DNA of 64,000 nt from Glaciecola sp049650345 (lineage in GTDB: Bacteria > Pseudomonadota > Gammaproteobacteria > Enterobacterales > Alteromonadaceae): the NCBI GenBank assembly GCA_049650345.1, contig JBARZY010000176.1, positions 15,581 through 79,580 of the forward strand, read 5' to 3'. Numbering within the stretch: the stretch's first letter is position 1; every line of letters begins with the position of its first letter. Made by a program: the position numbers and the translations under genes. The notes under the pieces were generated by a model. It did no database searches. It was not told the origin of the DNA and was given only the letters and a program-made list of their open reading frames with translations. Shown in pieces: positions 37,141-46,045 of the stretch.

Positions 37141-37683
37141 TCAACAGTTGTCAAAATGCTGAGAGAACCCGTTTATTTGATGGTAGGTAATGTGACACCC
37201 ATCATCAGCTACAATGCCGTCTTCGTCAAAATCAAAGCCAACATCCACCTCTTCTAGTGCTGGTATATGTATCACAATACCGTCAACATAGGTCACCAGC
37301 TTATGTAATTGGTAGTTGTCAATTTGACCGTTTGTAAACGCTAAAATATCAACGCCATCGCGCCCTTCTAAAGAGCTTTGATTAGAGTTTGAATCGCCAT
37401 CTACAACGCCATTGTTGTTCATATCAATCCAATATTGGCGGGAATCATGGGAAGGCAGTCGGCGATTGATAAACTGTTGTTTAACGCGGACTAAACGCAG
37501 ACCAGCTTCAAAATTACTTTGTACAGACGTAAGCGATGCTACGCGCGCATCCGATGCGATATCGATAAATCGCGGCGCGGCGGCAACACTTAATATACCC
37601 AAAATAGTGATCACAATAATGAGCTCTATAAGCGTAAACCCGCCGCTGCTAGAAAACTTTATATTTTGACCATTAATATTCAT
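37141..37683 (-). CDS. Type IV pilin-like protein with calcium-type loops
   Basis: The protein has a class III/type IV prepilin signal: SSSGGFTLIELIIVITILG, cleaved after GG, with the conserved Glu at position 5 of the mature form. The hydrophobic helix is followed by a globular domain holding two Asp-rich loops, DMNNNGVVDGD and DFDEDGIVADDG, that resemble dockerin/EF-hand calcium sites. A Cys pair (DGCHIT and the terminal DNC) may form a disulfide. ATG 37683 (MNINGQNIKF) is preferred to 37716. No secretion or pilus machinery lies nearby. Confidence 0.82.
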   Translation of the reverse strand: MNINGQNIKFSSSGGFTLIELIIVITILGILSVAAAPRFIDIASDARVASLTSVQSNFEAGLRLVRVKQQFINRRLPSHDSRQYWIDMNNNGVVDGDSNSNQSSLEGRDGVDILAFTNGQIDNYQLHKLVTYVDGIVIHIPALEEVDVGFDFDEDGIVADDGCHITYHQINGFSQHFDNC

Positions 37684-37845
37684 ATTGCCCGTCAATACTA
37701 TATGCACACCATTCAATATTATTGAAAACCGCTGCGATCACATACTATTACCGAGTAAACCATTGTAAAGTATGTAGTAAATACATAGGTATACTAGCGA
37801 ATACAGGCGCCATATACACAAATACCGCCAAGGGATTAAGCAAAA

Positions 37846-38568
37846 ATGACATTAAAAGTTCGAAAAATCGCGCATAAATTACACATTTGGGCAGGTGCAG
37901 TACTCGCCGTGCAAATACTATTCTGGATTGCTGGCGGCCTTATAATGAGCGCCATCCCGCTTGAAAGAGTACATGGTAAACACCTAGCTACTAAGCAAAG
38001 CTCGATTCCTTTCAAAAGCGCGGACTTTACGTACTCTATTGATGAAGCCATAACAGCAATGTCATTTGCGCCCACACAAATAGTGGGTGCGTATGTACTT
38101 GAATCGCCCTACTATATATTGTCCAACGGACAACACAGCAAAGCAATACACGCAAAAACCGGTAAGGCGCTCGGTGCCTTATCAGCCCAACAAGTAAACA
38201 AAATTGCAGCAGAGCATTATTTGGGAAAAGCTAACATTTACGGTACTGAACTGCTTACAGATGTGCCACCCGAAGCAAGTAGAAATATGTCGCCAGTGTG
38301 GCAAGTTACCTATGATGATCGCTGGCAAACTACACTTTATATTTCTAATTATACCGGCCAAGTAACCACCATACGAAGTCATATATGGCGAATTTTTGAT
38401 TTTGTTTGGATGTTGCACATTATGGATTACGACGACCGTGAAGACTTTAACAACCCACTACTCATAAGCTTCGCGGCCGCTTCTTTATTATTTACTCTGT
38501 CGGGCTTTACCTTACTATTTTATAAATTACGTATTCGACGCACATTACAAAAAATTGCAATAAGGTAG
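37846..38568 (+). CDS. PepSY-domain inner membrane protein
   Basis: This 240-residue protein has an N-terminal helix (KLHIWAGAVLAVQILFWIAG), a periplasmic PepSY-like region (QVTYDDRWQTTLYISNYTGQVTTI) and a C-terminal helix pair (WMLHIMDYDDREDFNNPLLI then SFAAASLLFTLSGF). Relatives occur beside iron- or cofactor-uptake genes; none is present here. It converges on the choice-of-anchor A gene. Confidence 0.78.
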   Translation: MTLKVRKIAHKLHIWAGAVLAVQILFWIAGGLIMSAIPLERVHGKHLATKQSSIPFKSADFTYSIDEAITAMSFAPTQIVGAYVLESPYYILSNGQHSKAIHAKTGKALGALSAQQVNKIAAEHYLGKANIYGTELLTDVPPEASRNMSPVWQVTYDDRWQTTLYISNYTGQVTTIRSHIWRIFDFVWMLHIMDYDDREDFNNPLLISFAAASLLFTLSGFTLLFYKLRIRRTLQKIAIR

Positions 38569-38591
38569 CCGTGCACAGGCGCTGCTATTGT

Positions 38592-39533
38592 TTAGTACGC
38601 CAATTTACGCTGGCCCACAAATATGGCGCCAACAGTAAGTAAAAATAACAATACAACGCTGGGCGAATTAGCATTAACGATACCCGTTGCAATGTCTGAA
38701 GGGTCACTATTAAATACAGCATCGTTTAATTGTGTACCACTGCCATTCACACCTGTTGTAAAACTGTTCGCAATAAGTTGGCCATTGATCATGCCGCCAT
38801 TTCCAAATACATTCGCATTTGGCGCAAGCACTGAGCCATACAATGCTGTGTTAATATTGACAGTTGTGGCTTCAAAAAAATTAAATAACACGTTGTTTGC
38901 TGAATGAGATACCCAATCACTGGTTTTTATCAGCCAATCGTTGCCATTAAGGTCAATATTGACACCTGAAATGTTAAATACAATACGCGCGCCCAAAGCC
39001 TCGGATGTAGTTAACACACTACTGAAGTTAGCGATATCGCTTGCAGCAATGTTAGTAATAAAGGTTTGTGTAGAGTCTTTCGTGTCGAGTAATAAGTTAC
39101 TCCATTTTGTAGTATTGCTGGTGTTGCTTTGCGAGCTCAAGGTACTTGATAACTGCTGGAAGTGAGCTTGGTTAAAGTCAAAGCTTGCGTTCGCTTCGCG
39201 CAATGCATTGGTGGCACCTACTGTTGCACTGCCATTCACGCTTGCCAAGCCATTAATATCACCACCATTCATTATTAAATTCCCACTGGTAGCAAGTGCT
39301 AGTTGATTATAGTCATTTAGTGTGGCTACGGTGTAACCCGACAATTGAGTATTGCCACCAATAAGCAATGCCCCCTGTGAATCGCTATTAACTCCCACAT
39401 AATCCTTAAAAACGTACGCATTGGCATTACCCACATCTTTAAAATCGATGACCGCAGAAAGGCTAATAGAAGAAAGGAACAGCATTGACAACGCTGTCAT
39501 TTTAGATAAAAGTTTTTGTGAGTTTGTGAACAT
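38592..39533 (-). CDS. Choice-of-anchor A family exported protein, PEP-CTERM-like tail
   Basis: The 313-residue protein has a signal peptide ending near SLSAV and the choice-of-anchor A beta fold (ANAYVFKDYVGVNSDSQGAL and LLIGGN; TTVNINTALYGSVLAPNANV). The C-terminus ends SPSVVLLFLLTVGAIFVGQRKLAY: a hydrophobic helix followed by a basic end, preceded by Ser-Pro-Ser instead of Pro-Glu-Pro. This layout matches PEP-CTERM/exosortase-type sorting tails. It probably ends up at the cell surface or matrix. No exosortase gene is in the window. Confidence 0.83.
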   Translation of the reverse strand: MFTNSQKLLSKMTALSMLFLSSISLSAVIDFKDVGNANAYVFKDYVGVNSDSQGALLIGGNTQLSGYTVATLNDYNQLALATSGNLIMNGGDINGLASVNGSATVGATNALREANASFDFNQAHFQQLSSTLSSQSNTSNTTKWSNLLLDTKDSTQTFITNIAASDIANFSSVLTTSEALGARIVFNISGVNIDLNGNDWLIKTSDWVSHSANNVLFNFFEATTVNINTALYGSVLAPNANVFGNGGMINGQLIANSFTTGVNGSGTQLNDAVFNSDPSDIATGIVNANSPSVVLLFLLTVGAIFVGQRKLAY

Positions 39534-39811
39534 AATTCTCTAATTGCTCGAAGTGACTGTGGATCAATACTAAAGTGCTATCAAGATAAAGTCAAATCAC
39601 TAAAATTCGGTATAATTGTCAAATATTTTTACACACATTAAAATAAATAGCACTATATCATTACCAATGGTTGCAATTACAACTACTTACCAAGCATGGC
39701 CTGATTGTTGCTTTCGCTGTTAATAAGTTACGTTTGGCAAAGCAATTGTAAATACTCATTGTGCTTGCCAACTTGTTTCACACATATTTGATTATATTTC
39801 TAGGTGGTAAT
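39534..39811. other. Divergent intergenic region between two exported-protein genes
   Basis: This AT-rich stretch of 278 bases separates the choice-of-anchor A gene from the PEP-CTERM-like gene and must carry their promoters. No clear operator palindrome or RNA gene is seen. Confidence 0.5.
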
Positions 39812-40456
39812 ATGCAGTTATTAAGTAAAGTGTTTTTGGTGGCCATTTGTTTTACTACGTCAATGTCTTCTTACGCTAACCTGATCACAAACGGCAGTTT
39901 TGAAGATAATGCTGTTAACACAAACAGTTGGAGCTGGTTTACTGCTACCAATGTAAATGGTTGGGAAGGCAGTAACATTGAAATTTGGGACAGCTTCCAG
40001 AATTTTGATGCTTTTGATGGTGTGCAGTTAGCAGAGCTAAATTCGCACGGCCAAAACGGCCAAGCCTTTTCAATATTTCAAACCTTTGATACCACAATCG
40101 GCGACAACTATTACATGAGTTTTGCATACAGTGCGCGAGCGAACACTAACGAAGCATTTTCTGTTGAATTGTCTGCAAACAACACTGAGTTTTTCTCACA
40201 GGTGATAAATGACCACGTAGTGAAAAGATGGAGCGTTTTCACAGCTAGTTTTCAAGCAGTGAGTGACAAAACCACCATCACGTTCAACAGCATTACGCCG
40301 CACTCAGGAACGGTCGGTAATTTTTTAGACGATGTTGTGGTGATCAAAAATGATAATTTAGTTACGGCAAGCACTTCTGTTTCTGCGCCATCAGGTGTAC
40401 TGATGTTAGGTATGGCTTTAGTAGGATTAGCAGCGTCTCGCAGAAAAATTCTGTAA
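39812..40456 (+). CDS. Exported protein with PEP-CTERM-like tail (DUF642/carbohydrate-binding-like)
   Basis: This 214-residue protein starts at ATG 39812 (AGGTGG 5 bases upstream) with a signal peptide ending in SSYAN. NLITNGSFEDN opens a jelly-roll domain like those of DUF642 and carbohydrate-binding modules. The tail VSAPSGVLMLGMALVGLAAS followed by RRK is a PEP-CTERM-type sorting signal in which Ala-Pro-Ser replaces Pro-Glu-Pro. It is divergent from the choice-of-anchor A gene with the same kind of tail. A strong terminator follows. Confidence 0.83.
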   Translation: MQLLSKVFLVAICFTTSMSSYANLITNGSFEDNAVNTNSWSWFTATNVNGWEGSNIEIWDSFQNFDAFDGVQLAELNSHGQNGQAFSIFQTFDTTIGDNYYMSFAYSARANTNEAFSVELSANNTEFFSQVINDHVVKRWSVFTASFQAVSDKTTITFNSITPHSGTVGNFLDDVVVIKNDNLVTASTSVSAPSGVLMLGMALVGLAASRRKIL

Positions 40457-40495
40457 AACAACACAATTAACGCGCATGTAAATGTATAAATAGAG

Positions 40496-40533
40496 ATAAC
40501 GGATGCCTTGACCAGGTTCCGTTATTTTTTTTT
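40496..40533 (+). terminator. Terminator after the PEP-CTERM-like gene
   Basis: The stem ATAACGGA (40496-40503) / TCCGTTAT (40518-40525), with an inner CCT/AGG pair, is followed by a run of nine T (40525-40533). Confidence 0.93.
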
Positions 40534-40986
40534 GTTTTTCTCTATCAACAAATCAGCATATGAACGTAATTTATCTTTCTCGCGCAGTTGTGCAAAGGGA
40601 TCATTGTCTTGATTATTGGCTGTCGAGTTTTGGCTGGTATTCCGCGGAGTTTGTATAGATTCTTTTTTACCCTTGAACTTATCAACAATAATAGCGCTTA
40701 GGGTTTTATTTGGCTTATCTTGAACTGCTTGTTTGTCTTTTTGCTTGTTTGCCAAGTGATTAACCAACAAAAATAACAGCAGCACAAAAAACCATGCTCC
40801 CCATTTTACAGCAAAAGACCAGCCCACATTTGCAGGCGTTTGCGAGGTTTGCACATACGCTAAATAGTCACTGTGAACTTTGCCTATAATGAAAATACTC
40901 GCAACTAACACAATCAAACTGACAATAAGCAACTTATAGCGACGCCACAACAATCCCGACAGTACAATATTAATAATTTTATTCAT
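40522..40986 (-). CDS. Membrane protein of unknown function
   Basis: This 154-residue protein has two predicted membrane helices (LLIVSLIVLVASIFIIG and WGAWFFVLLLFLLVNHLA) and a long charged cytoplasmic tail (NDPFAQLREKDKLRSYADLL). I recognise no family. ATG 40986 is chosen because AGGA lies 5 bases upstream; the GTG directly before it is too close. It follows the next small gene on the same strand by 29 bases. Its last codons overlap the terminator of the facing gene. Confidence 0.65.
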   Translation of the reverse strand: MNKIINIVLSGLLWRRYKLLIVSLIVLVASIFIIGKVHSDYLAYVQTSQTPANVGWSFAVKWGAWFFVLLLFLLVNHLANKQKDKQAVQDKPNKTLSAIIVDKFKGKKESIQTPRNTSQNSTANNQDNDPFAQLREKDKLRSYADLLIEKNKKK

Positions 40987-41015
40987 CACATTCCTGCTGT
41001 AATCGGCATTTAAGG

Positions 41016-41246
41016 TTAACCAAAGAAGTTTAGTCCAAGTACTGCCAACACGGCCAGCAGCCCTTTTTCACGGATATTGGCATAAATTTGCGCTTCTTCT
41101 TCTTGCACAATCACTTCGAGCTCTTCGGGAGAGAAATCCTCAGGCTTTTTCTGGGCGATTACAATACGCGTTTTAGCCCTTGCAATTGCTTTGTCGCGAA
41201 TAGCTAACTTGACCTTGCTTGAAACTTGCTTGAAAGGATTTTGCAT
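41016..41246 (-). CDS. Small protein of unknown function
   Basis: This 76-residue protein (MQNPFKQVSSKVKLAIRDKA...) has a basic N-terminal half, an acidic segment (PEDFSPEELEVIVQEEEAQI) and a hydrophobic end (GLLAVLAVLGLNFFG). I recognise no family. ATG 41246 has AGGA 6 bases upstream and is preferred to 41273. It probably shares a transcript with the downstream membrane protein gene. Confidence 0.65.
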   Translation of the reverse strand: MQNPFKQVSSKVKLAIRDKAIARAKTRIVIAQKKPEDFSPEELEVIVQEEEAQIYANIREKGLLAVLAVLGLNFFG

Positions 41247-41371
41247 ACTGTTCCTTGTTATTTTACGCATCAAAGTATACCGTAAAATCTATTACATCGC
41301 TAAACAGCTTATTTTTTATGCGACTTTAGCGTGAATTTGCGCTTTGTTATAAGTTATTCGCTTGTTACCTA

Positions 41372-41399
41372 TTGATTAACGCCCACGGTTTGATACCAT
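41372..41399 (+). promoter_or_regulatory. Possible promoter of the his operon
   Basis: TTGATT (41372-41377), a 16-base spacer and TACCAT (41394-41399) would place transcription initiation about 25 bases before the leader peptide start. The match is modest and judged by eye. Confidence 0.35.
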
Positions 41400-41429
41400 T
41401 CACATGTCTAAAATAAACAAAGAAAAGTA

Positions 41430-41477
41430 ATGTCTAAATTCGCAAATTTTACTCATCACCATCATATCCGCACCTAA
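41430..41477 (+). CDS. hisL: his operon leader peptide HisL
   Basis: The 15-codon frame MSKFANFTHHHHIRT starts at ATG 41430 and ends with TAA at 41475-41477. Four consecutive His codons (CAT CAC CAT CAT) are the ribosome stalling signal used in his attenuation. The run is shorter than the seven of E. coli. It lies 160 bases before hisG and directly before paired hairpins and a terminator. Confidence 0.92.
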   Translation: MSKFANFTHHHHIRT

Positions 41478-41495
41478 CCTTTCAGGTATGTGCTT

Positions 41496-41569
41496 GGAAG
41501 GTATTGTTTCCTTCCCATGGCGATGACATAAATTTGAAGCCCTCGGAAGGAAACTTTCGGGGGTTTTTT
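41496..41569 (+). promoter_or_regulatory. his attenuator: alternative hairpins and terminator
   Basis: GGAAGG (41496-41501) can pair with CCTTCC (41510-41515). CCTTCC can instead pair with GGAAGG at 41545-41550, which would break the terminator. The terminator is CCCTCGGAAG (41540-41549) / CTTTCGGGGG (41554-41563) with a GAAA loop and T6 (41564-41569); two of its pairs are G-U. This is the classic 1:2, 2:3, 3:4 arrangement. Low charged tRNA-His should stall the ribosome on the His codons and favour read-through into hisG. Confidence 0.88.
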
Positions 41570-41636
41570 AATTTAGGACCAGCCCCTGACTTTGAGTAGA
41601 TTCGCAAACGTTTTTAAATTTAACAAGGAAATTTCC

Positions 41637-42536
41637 ATGAGCGATAGCAACAGACTTAGAATAGCCGTACAAAAATCAGGTCGCCTAAGCGATGATAGTA
41701 TCTCGCTACTAAAAGCCATTGGCATTAAATTGCAAATACGAGACCGTTTGTTGATAGCTCATAGTACTAATCAACCGATTGATTTATTGCGCGTGCGCGA
41801 TGATGACATTCCAGGGTTAGTAATGGACGGTGTGGTTGATTTAGGGTTTATTGGCGAAAACGAATTAGAAGAGAAAATGCTTGAGCGCCAAGCCTCAAGC
41901 AAACCTAGTGAATTTAAAACCTTGCGTCGACTTGACTACGGCGGTTGCCGGTTATCTATTGCGGTGCCAAGTGAAATGGATTACAGCAGCGTTAGTTCTT
42001 TAAATAACAAAAAAGTAGCCACCACGTATCCATATTTACTTGAGCGCTTTTTTAAACAAAACAACGTAAATGCACAAGCCGTTATGCTAACTGGCTCGGT
42101 AGAAGTTGCGCCTCGTGCCGGTGTTGCGGATGCCATATGCGATTTAGTATCAACAGGTGCCACACTAGAAGCCAACGGTTTACGTGAAGAAGACGAAGTT
42201 TTTGCCTCAAAAGCCGTGCTTATTCAAAAAGCACAGCCTTTAAGTGAAGCTAAGCAAGCGCTAGTGACTCGCTACTTACCGCGCATTGATGGCGTTATGC
42301 AAGCAAAAGAAAGCAAATATATTATGCTTCACGCGCCTAAAACATATTTAGAGCAGGTGAAATCATTGTTGCCTGGTGCTGAAAACCCAACAGTTCTGCC
42401 ACTTGCTGGACATGATGACCGCGTTGCAGTGCATGTAGTAAGCTCAGAAACCTTGTTTTGGGAAACTATGGAGAAGTTAAAAGCACTCGGCTGTAGTTCA
42501 ATTTTAGTATTGCCAATTGAAAAAATGATGGGTTAA
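41637..42536 (+). CDS. hisG: ATP phosphoribosyltransferase HisG (long form)
   Basis: This is the first enzyme of histidine synthesis, joining ATP and PRPP and feedback-inhibited by histidine. It has 299 residues, the E. coli length, with the C-terminal regulatory domain present (LPLAGHDDRVAVHVVSSETL). RIAVQKSGRLSDDS and the PRPP site LTGSVEVAPRAGVADAICDL are family marks. ATG 41637 is chosen for its AAGGAA ribosome-binding site and homology. The in-frame upstream codons from 41592 resemble the leader peptide start. Confidence 0.96.
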   Translation: MSDSNRLRIAVQKSGRLSDDSISLLKAIGIKLQIRDRLLIAHSTNQPIDLLRVRDDDIPGLVMDGVVDLGFIGENELEEKMLERQASSKPSEFKTLRRLDYGGCRLSIAVPSEMDYSSVSSLNNKKVATTYPYLLERFFKQNNVNAQAVMLTGSVEVAPRAGVADAICDLVSTGATLEANGLREEDEVFASKAVLIQKAQPLSEAKQALVTRYLPRIDGVMQAKESKYIMLHAPKTYLEQVKSLLPGAENPTVLPLAGHDDRVAVHVVSSETLFWETMEKLKALGCSSILVLPIEKMMG

Positions 42537-42539
42537 TGT

Positions 42540-43847
42540 ATGACCATACCACAAGCAATTATATGGAATGAGCTCAGCACTGATATGCAAGCAGGCGTGT
42601 TGGCACGCCCGGCTTTGGCCGATTCAGCCTTGCTTCGCGACACCGTAAGTAAAATACTTCTAACGGTAAAAACTGGCGGCGATGACGCGGTCTTAGCTTA
42701 TACTAAAGAGTTTGATGGCGCCGAGTTAACCAGCCTTCGTTTATCGATTGATGAAATACAGGCTGCTGAAAAAGCTATTCCTGAGAATGTGAAAGCTGCC
42801 ATTGATATGGCTTATGACAACATCAAAGCATTTCACGAAGCACAAAGACCAAGCACCATAGAAGTTACTACTCAACCGGGTGTAGTTTGCCAACAAAAGC
42901 ATGCGGCGCTTGAGGTAGTTGGCTTGTATATTCCAGGTGGCAGTGCCCCACTACCCTCTACGGTATTAATGCTGGGTGTATGCGCACAAGTTGCCGGATG
43001 TGCCTTACCTATTTTATGCACGCCGCCTTCATCTTCTGGGAAAGTTGCCAATGAAATTTTATATGCCGCAGCAAAATGCGGCATTGAACATGTTTATTTG
43101 TGTGGAGGCGCACAAGCAATTGCCGCTATGGCATACGGTACAAACACTATTCCCAAAGCGGACAAAATATTTGGCCCTGGCAATAGCTTTGTTACTGAGG
43201 CTAAGCAACAGGTAAGCCAAAGCGTTGATGGTGCCGCTATTGATATGCCTGCTGGGCCATCTGAAGTGTTGGTGCTTGCCGATGAACATGCGAACCCAGC
43301 GTTTGTTGCCGCCGATTTGCTGTCACAAGCCGAGCATGGCCCTGACTCCCAAGCCGTAGTCGTGGCAAACAGTGCCGAGCTCATTAAGCAAGTACAACAG
43401 CAAGTGTTATTGCAACTGGTGAAACTAACTCGTGCCAGCATTGCCGAAAAATCGATAGCTAACAGCCGTTTTATTGTGACCTCGTCGGTAGACGAGTCAA
43501 TTAGTGTCACCAACGCCTATGCTGCAGAACATTTAATTATTCAAACACAAAACGCTGAAAGCGTTACTGATAGAGTTAAACACGCAGGCTCTATTTTTGT
43601 AGGCGCTTACTCGCCCGAGTCAGCAGGCGATTACGCTAGCGGCACTAACCATGTATTGCCAACCTATGGATATGCACGCAACTATTCAAGCCTAGGGCTT
43701 ACTGACTTTATGCGCAGATACACCGTACAAACGCTCTCTCAAGAGGGTCTTGGCAACATTGGTCAAGCTATTATCGATTTGGCCAATGCAGAAGGGCTTG
43801 ACGCCCACGCCAATGCGGTTGCTATAAGACTCAATAACGGGAAATAA
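42540..43847 (+). CDS. hisD: Histidinol dehydrogenase HisD
   Basis: This zinc enzyme of 435 residues oxidises histidinol to histidine in two NAD-dependent steps. Conserved blocks include VVGLYIPGGSAPLPSTVLML, DKIFGPGNSFVTEAKQQV, DMPAGPSEVLVLAD and AEHLIIQ. It starts 3 bases after the hisG stop. Confidence 0.97.
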   Translation: MTIPQAIIWNELSTDMQAGVLARPALADSALLRDTVSKILLTVKTGGDDAVLAYTKEFDGAELTSLRLSIDEIQAAEKAIPENVKAAIDMAYDNIKAFHEAQRPSTIEVTTQPGVVCQQKHAALEVVGLYIPGGSAPLPSTVLMLGVCAQVAGCALPILCTPPSSSGKVANEILYAAAKCGIEHVYLCGGAQAIAAMAYGTNTIPKADKIFGPGNSFVTEAKQQVSQSVDGAAIDMPAGPSEVLVLADEHANPAFVAADLLSQAEHGPDSQAVVVANSAELIKQVQQQVLLQLVKLTRASIAEKSIANSRFIVTSSVDESISVTNAYAAEHLIIQTQNAESVTDRVKHAGSIFVGAYSPESAGDYASGTNHVLPTYGYARNYSSLGLTDFMRRYTVQTLSQEGLGNIGQAIIDLANAEGLDAHANAVAIRLNNGK

Positions 43848-43851
43848 CCAC

Positions 43852-44973
43852 ATGACTAACAATTGGCTTACCCACTTAACCAGCGAGCACGTGCGCGAAC
43901 TCACGCCGTATGAATCAGCAAGGCGTTTGTTTGCAGCAAGTCAAGGCCAACAAAGTGTATGGCTGAATGCCAACGAATCTCCCGTTGCCGACACGTTTAC
44001 ATTATCAAGTGAGTTATTGAATCGCTATCCTGACTGCCAACCGCAAACCGTTATTGATAGTTATGCAGCATATGCCGAAGTGCTGCCTGAACAAGTGCTT
44101 ACCACCCGCGGCGCCGATGAAGGCATAGAGTTACTGATCAGAGCCTTTTGCACACCGGCCCAAGATAGCATTTTAATTTGCCCGCCAACCTATGGCATGT
44201 ATGCAATAAGTGCAAACACCTTTAACGTGGGCGTTGAAAAAGCACCATTGAAAGCGGATTTTAGCGTTGATGTAGATGCCGTTAACAGCTACGTAGGCAG
44301 CGTGAAACTTGTATTTTTATGCTCACCCAATAATCCAACCGGTACCATGCTAACGGCCGACGACCTTATCAATATTTTAGAGGCGTACGGCGAACAAGCA
44401 ATTGTGGTGCTTGATGAAGCATATATAGAATTTAGTGCCACCAATACACAAAGCCATTTGTTGGCAAACTACCCCAATTTAGTCATATTACGCACCTTGT
44501 CTAAAGGTTTTGCGCTAGCAGGCATTCGCTGTGGGTTTGTGCTTTCAAGCAGTGCAATTCGCCAAGTATTACTGAAAGTCATTGCGCCCTACCCTATGCC
44601 CGATCCTGTCGCACAAATTGCGAGTCAAGCATTGAGCCCACAGGGTATTACAAACATGCGTACACGAGTGAGCGAACTTTCTAGTGCGCTACAAGACATG
44701 AGCGAGCATTTGAATAATATTAATGGCATTACTTTAATGGGCAGTCAATGCGGCAATTTTGTATTGTTTTACAGCACCTACAACGCTGAATTAATGCGCT
44801 TCTTAGTTGAACACAAGGTGTTAATTCGCGACCAATCGAAACAGCTTTTGCTAAATAACTGCTTACGAATTAGTATTGGCACCGAACAACAAAACACCCA
44901 ATTACTGGCATTAATTAAGTCATTTTTTGCTGCCATTACCACCACAGAAACTAGTAGCAACGAGGCAGTATAA
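43852..44973 (+). CDS. hisC: Histidinol-phosphate aminotransferase HisC
   Basis: This PLP-dependent class I/II aminotransferase has 373 residues. LNANESPV at the N-terminus, SPNNPTGTML, VVLDEAYIEFS and the PLP-Lys block RTLSKGFALAGIRCGFVL are all present. It converts imidazole acetol phosphate to histidinol phosphate. Its stop overlaps the hisB ATG by one base (TAATG). Confidence 0.97.
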   Translation: MTNNWLTHLTSEHVRELTPYESARRLFAASQGQQSVWLNANESPVADTFTLSSELLNRYPDCQPQTVIDSYAAYAEVLPEQVLTTRGADEGIELLIRAFCTPAQDSILICPPTYGMYAISANTFNVGVEKAPLKADFSVDVDAVNSYVGSVKLVFLCSPNNPTGTMLTADDLINILEAYGEQAIVVLDEAYIEFSATNTQSHLLANYPNLVILRTLSKGFALAGIRCGFVLSSSAIRQVLLKVIAPYPMPDPVAQIASQALSPQGITNMRTRVSELSSALQDMSEHLNNINGITLMGSQCGNFVLFYSTYNAELMRFLVEHKVLIRDQSKQLLLNNCLRISIGTEQQNTQLLALIKSFFAAITTTETSSNEAV

Positions 44974-46043
44974 TGAGTCAACAAGCCATATTATTTATTG
45001 ACCGCGACGGCACTTTAGTAGAAGAGCCGCCAATAGACAAACAGCTCGATAGTTTAGCCAAACTTGCATTTGAGCCTAACGTTATCCCAAGTTTATTGGC
45101 CTTACAAAAAGCAGGGTACCGTTTAGTAATGGTGTCAAACCAAGATGGTTTGGGTACCAGCAGCTTTCCACAAGCTGACTTCGATGCGCCGCACAATGCC
45201 ATGATGGCGGTATTTGAAAGCCAAGGGATAGTGTTTGATGATGTGCTTATATGTCCTCACTTTGACCACGACGAATGCCATTGCAGAAAACCGAAATTAG
45301 GGCTTGTTAGCGATTATTTGCAACAAGGTAAAATTGATTTCACACGCTCATTTGTGATTGGTGATCGTGATACCGACATATCACTTGCCAAAAACATGGG
45401 CATTGTGGGTATTCAGTACCACCCGCAGGAAAATAACTGGCAAAGTATAGTTACTCAGTTAACGGTAAAAGCGCGCACAGCAAGTGTTGAAAGAAACACG
45501 TCAGAAACCAAGATACGCGTTGAAGTAAACTTAGATAGCCAAGAAAAGTCTAAAATAGCCACCGGCATGGGCTTTTTTGACCATATGCTTGATCAAATTG
45601 CTACCCACGGCGGCTTTTACTTAAATTTACAAGTAGATGGCGACTTGCATATTGATGATCACCACAGTGTGGAAGACACCGCCCTTGCCTTGGGCGAGGC
45701 ACTAAAAAAAGCGCTAGGCGATAAACGCGGAATTGCGCGATTTGGTTTTGCACTCCCTATGGATGAGTGCAGAGCAGAGTGTTTAATGGATATTTCTAAT
45801 CGTCCTCACTTGCAGTTTGACGCGACGTTCAGTCGTGAAAACGTGGGTGAAATGGCAACTGAAATGGTACCTCATTTCTTTTATTCGATTGCTCAGTCAA
45901 TGGGCTTGTCACTGCACCTTTCAACTACCGAAGGTAATGCCCACCATCAAGTCGAAAGTTTGTTTAAAGTATTTGGCAGAGCACTGCGTCAAGCTATTAG
46001 CAAAAAAGGTGATGTATTACCTAGCTCAAAAGGAGCATTGTAA
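44973..46043 (+). CDS. hisB: Bifunctional histidinol-phosphatase / imidazoleglycerol-phosphate dehydratase HisB
   Basis: This 356-residue fusion has an N-terminal HAD phosphatase (LFIDRDGTLVEEPP, SNQDGLGT, zinc loop CPHFDHDECHCRKPK) and a C-terminal dehydratase with the two HH-x3-E metal motifs (DDHHSVEDTALALGEAL; NAHHQVESLFKVFGRAL). It catalyses steps 7 and 9 of the pathway, as in enterobacteria. Confidence 0.97.
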   Translation: MSQQAILFIDRDGTLVEEPPIDKQLDSLAKLAFEPNVIPSLLALQKAGYRLVMVSNQDGLGTSSFPQADFDAPHNAMMAVFESQGIVFDDVLICPHFDHDECHCRKPKLGLVSDYLQQGKIDFTRSFVIGDRDTDISLAKNMGIVGIQYHPQENNWQSIVTQLTVKARTASVERNTSETKIRVEVNLDSQEKSKIATGMGFFDHMLDQIATHGGFYLNLQVDGDLHIDDHHSVEDTALALGEALKKALGDKRGIARFGFALPMDECRAECLMDISNRPHLQFDATFSRENVGEMATEMVPHFFYSIAQSMGLSLHLSTTEGNAHHQVESLFKVFGRALRQAISKKGDVLPSSKGAL

Positions 46044-46045
46044 GC

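Noticed and set aside
37191..37201. GACACCCA at about 37194 as a ninth REP-like core
   Set aside because: It reads TGACACCCA with different flanks and is single, within the pilin gene; an 8-mer is expected about twice by chance in this window.
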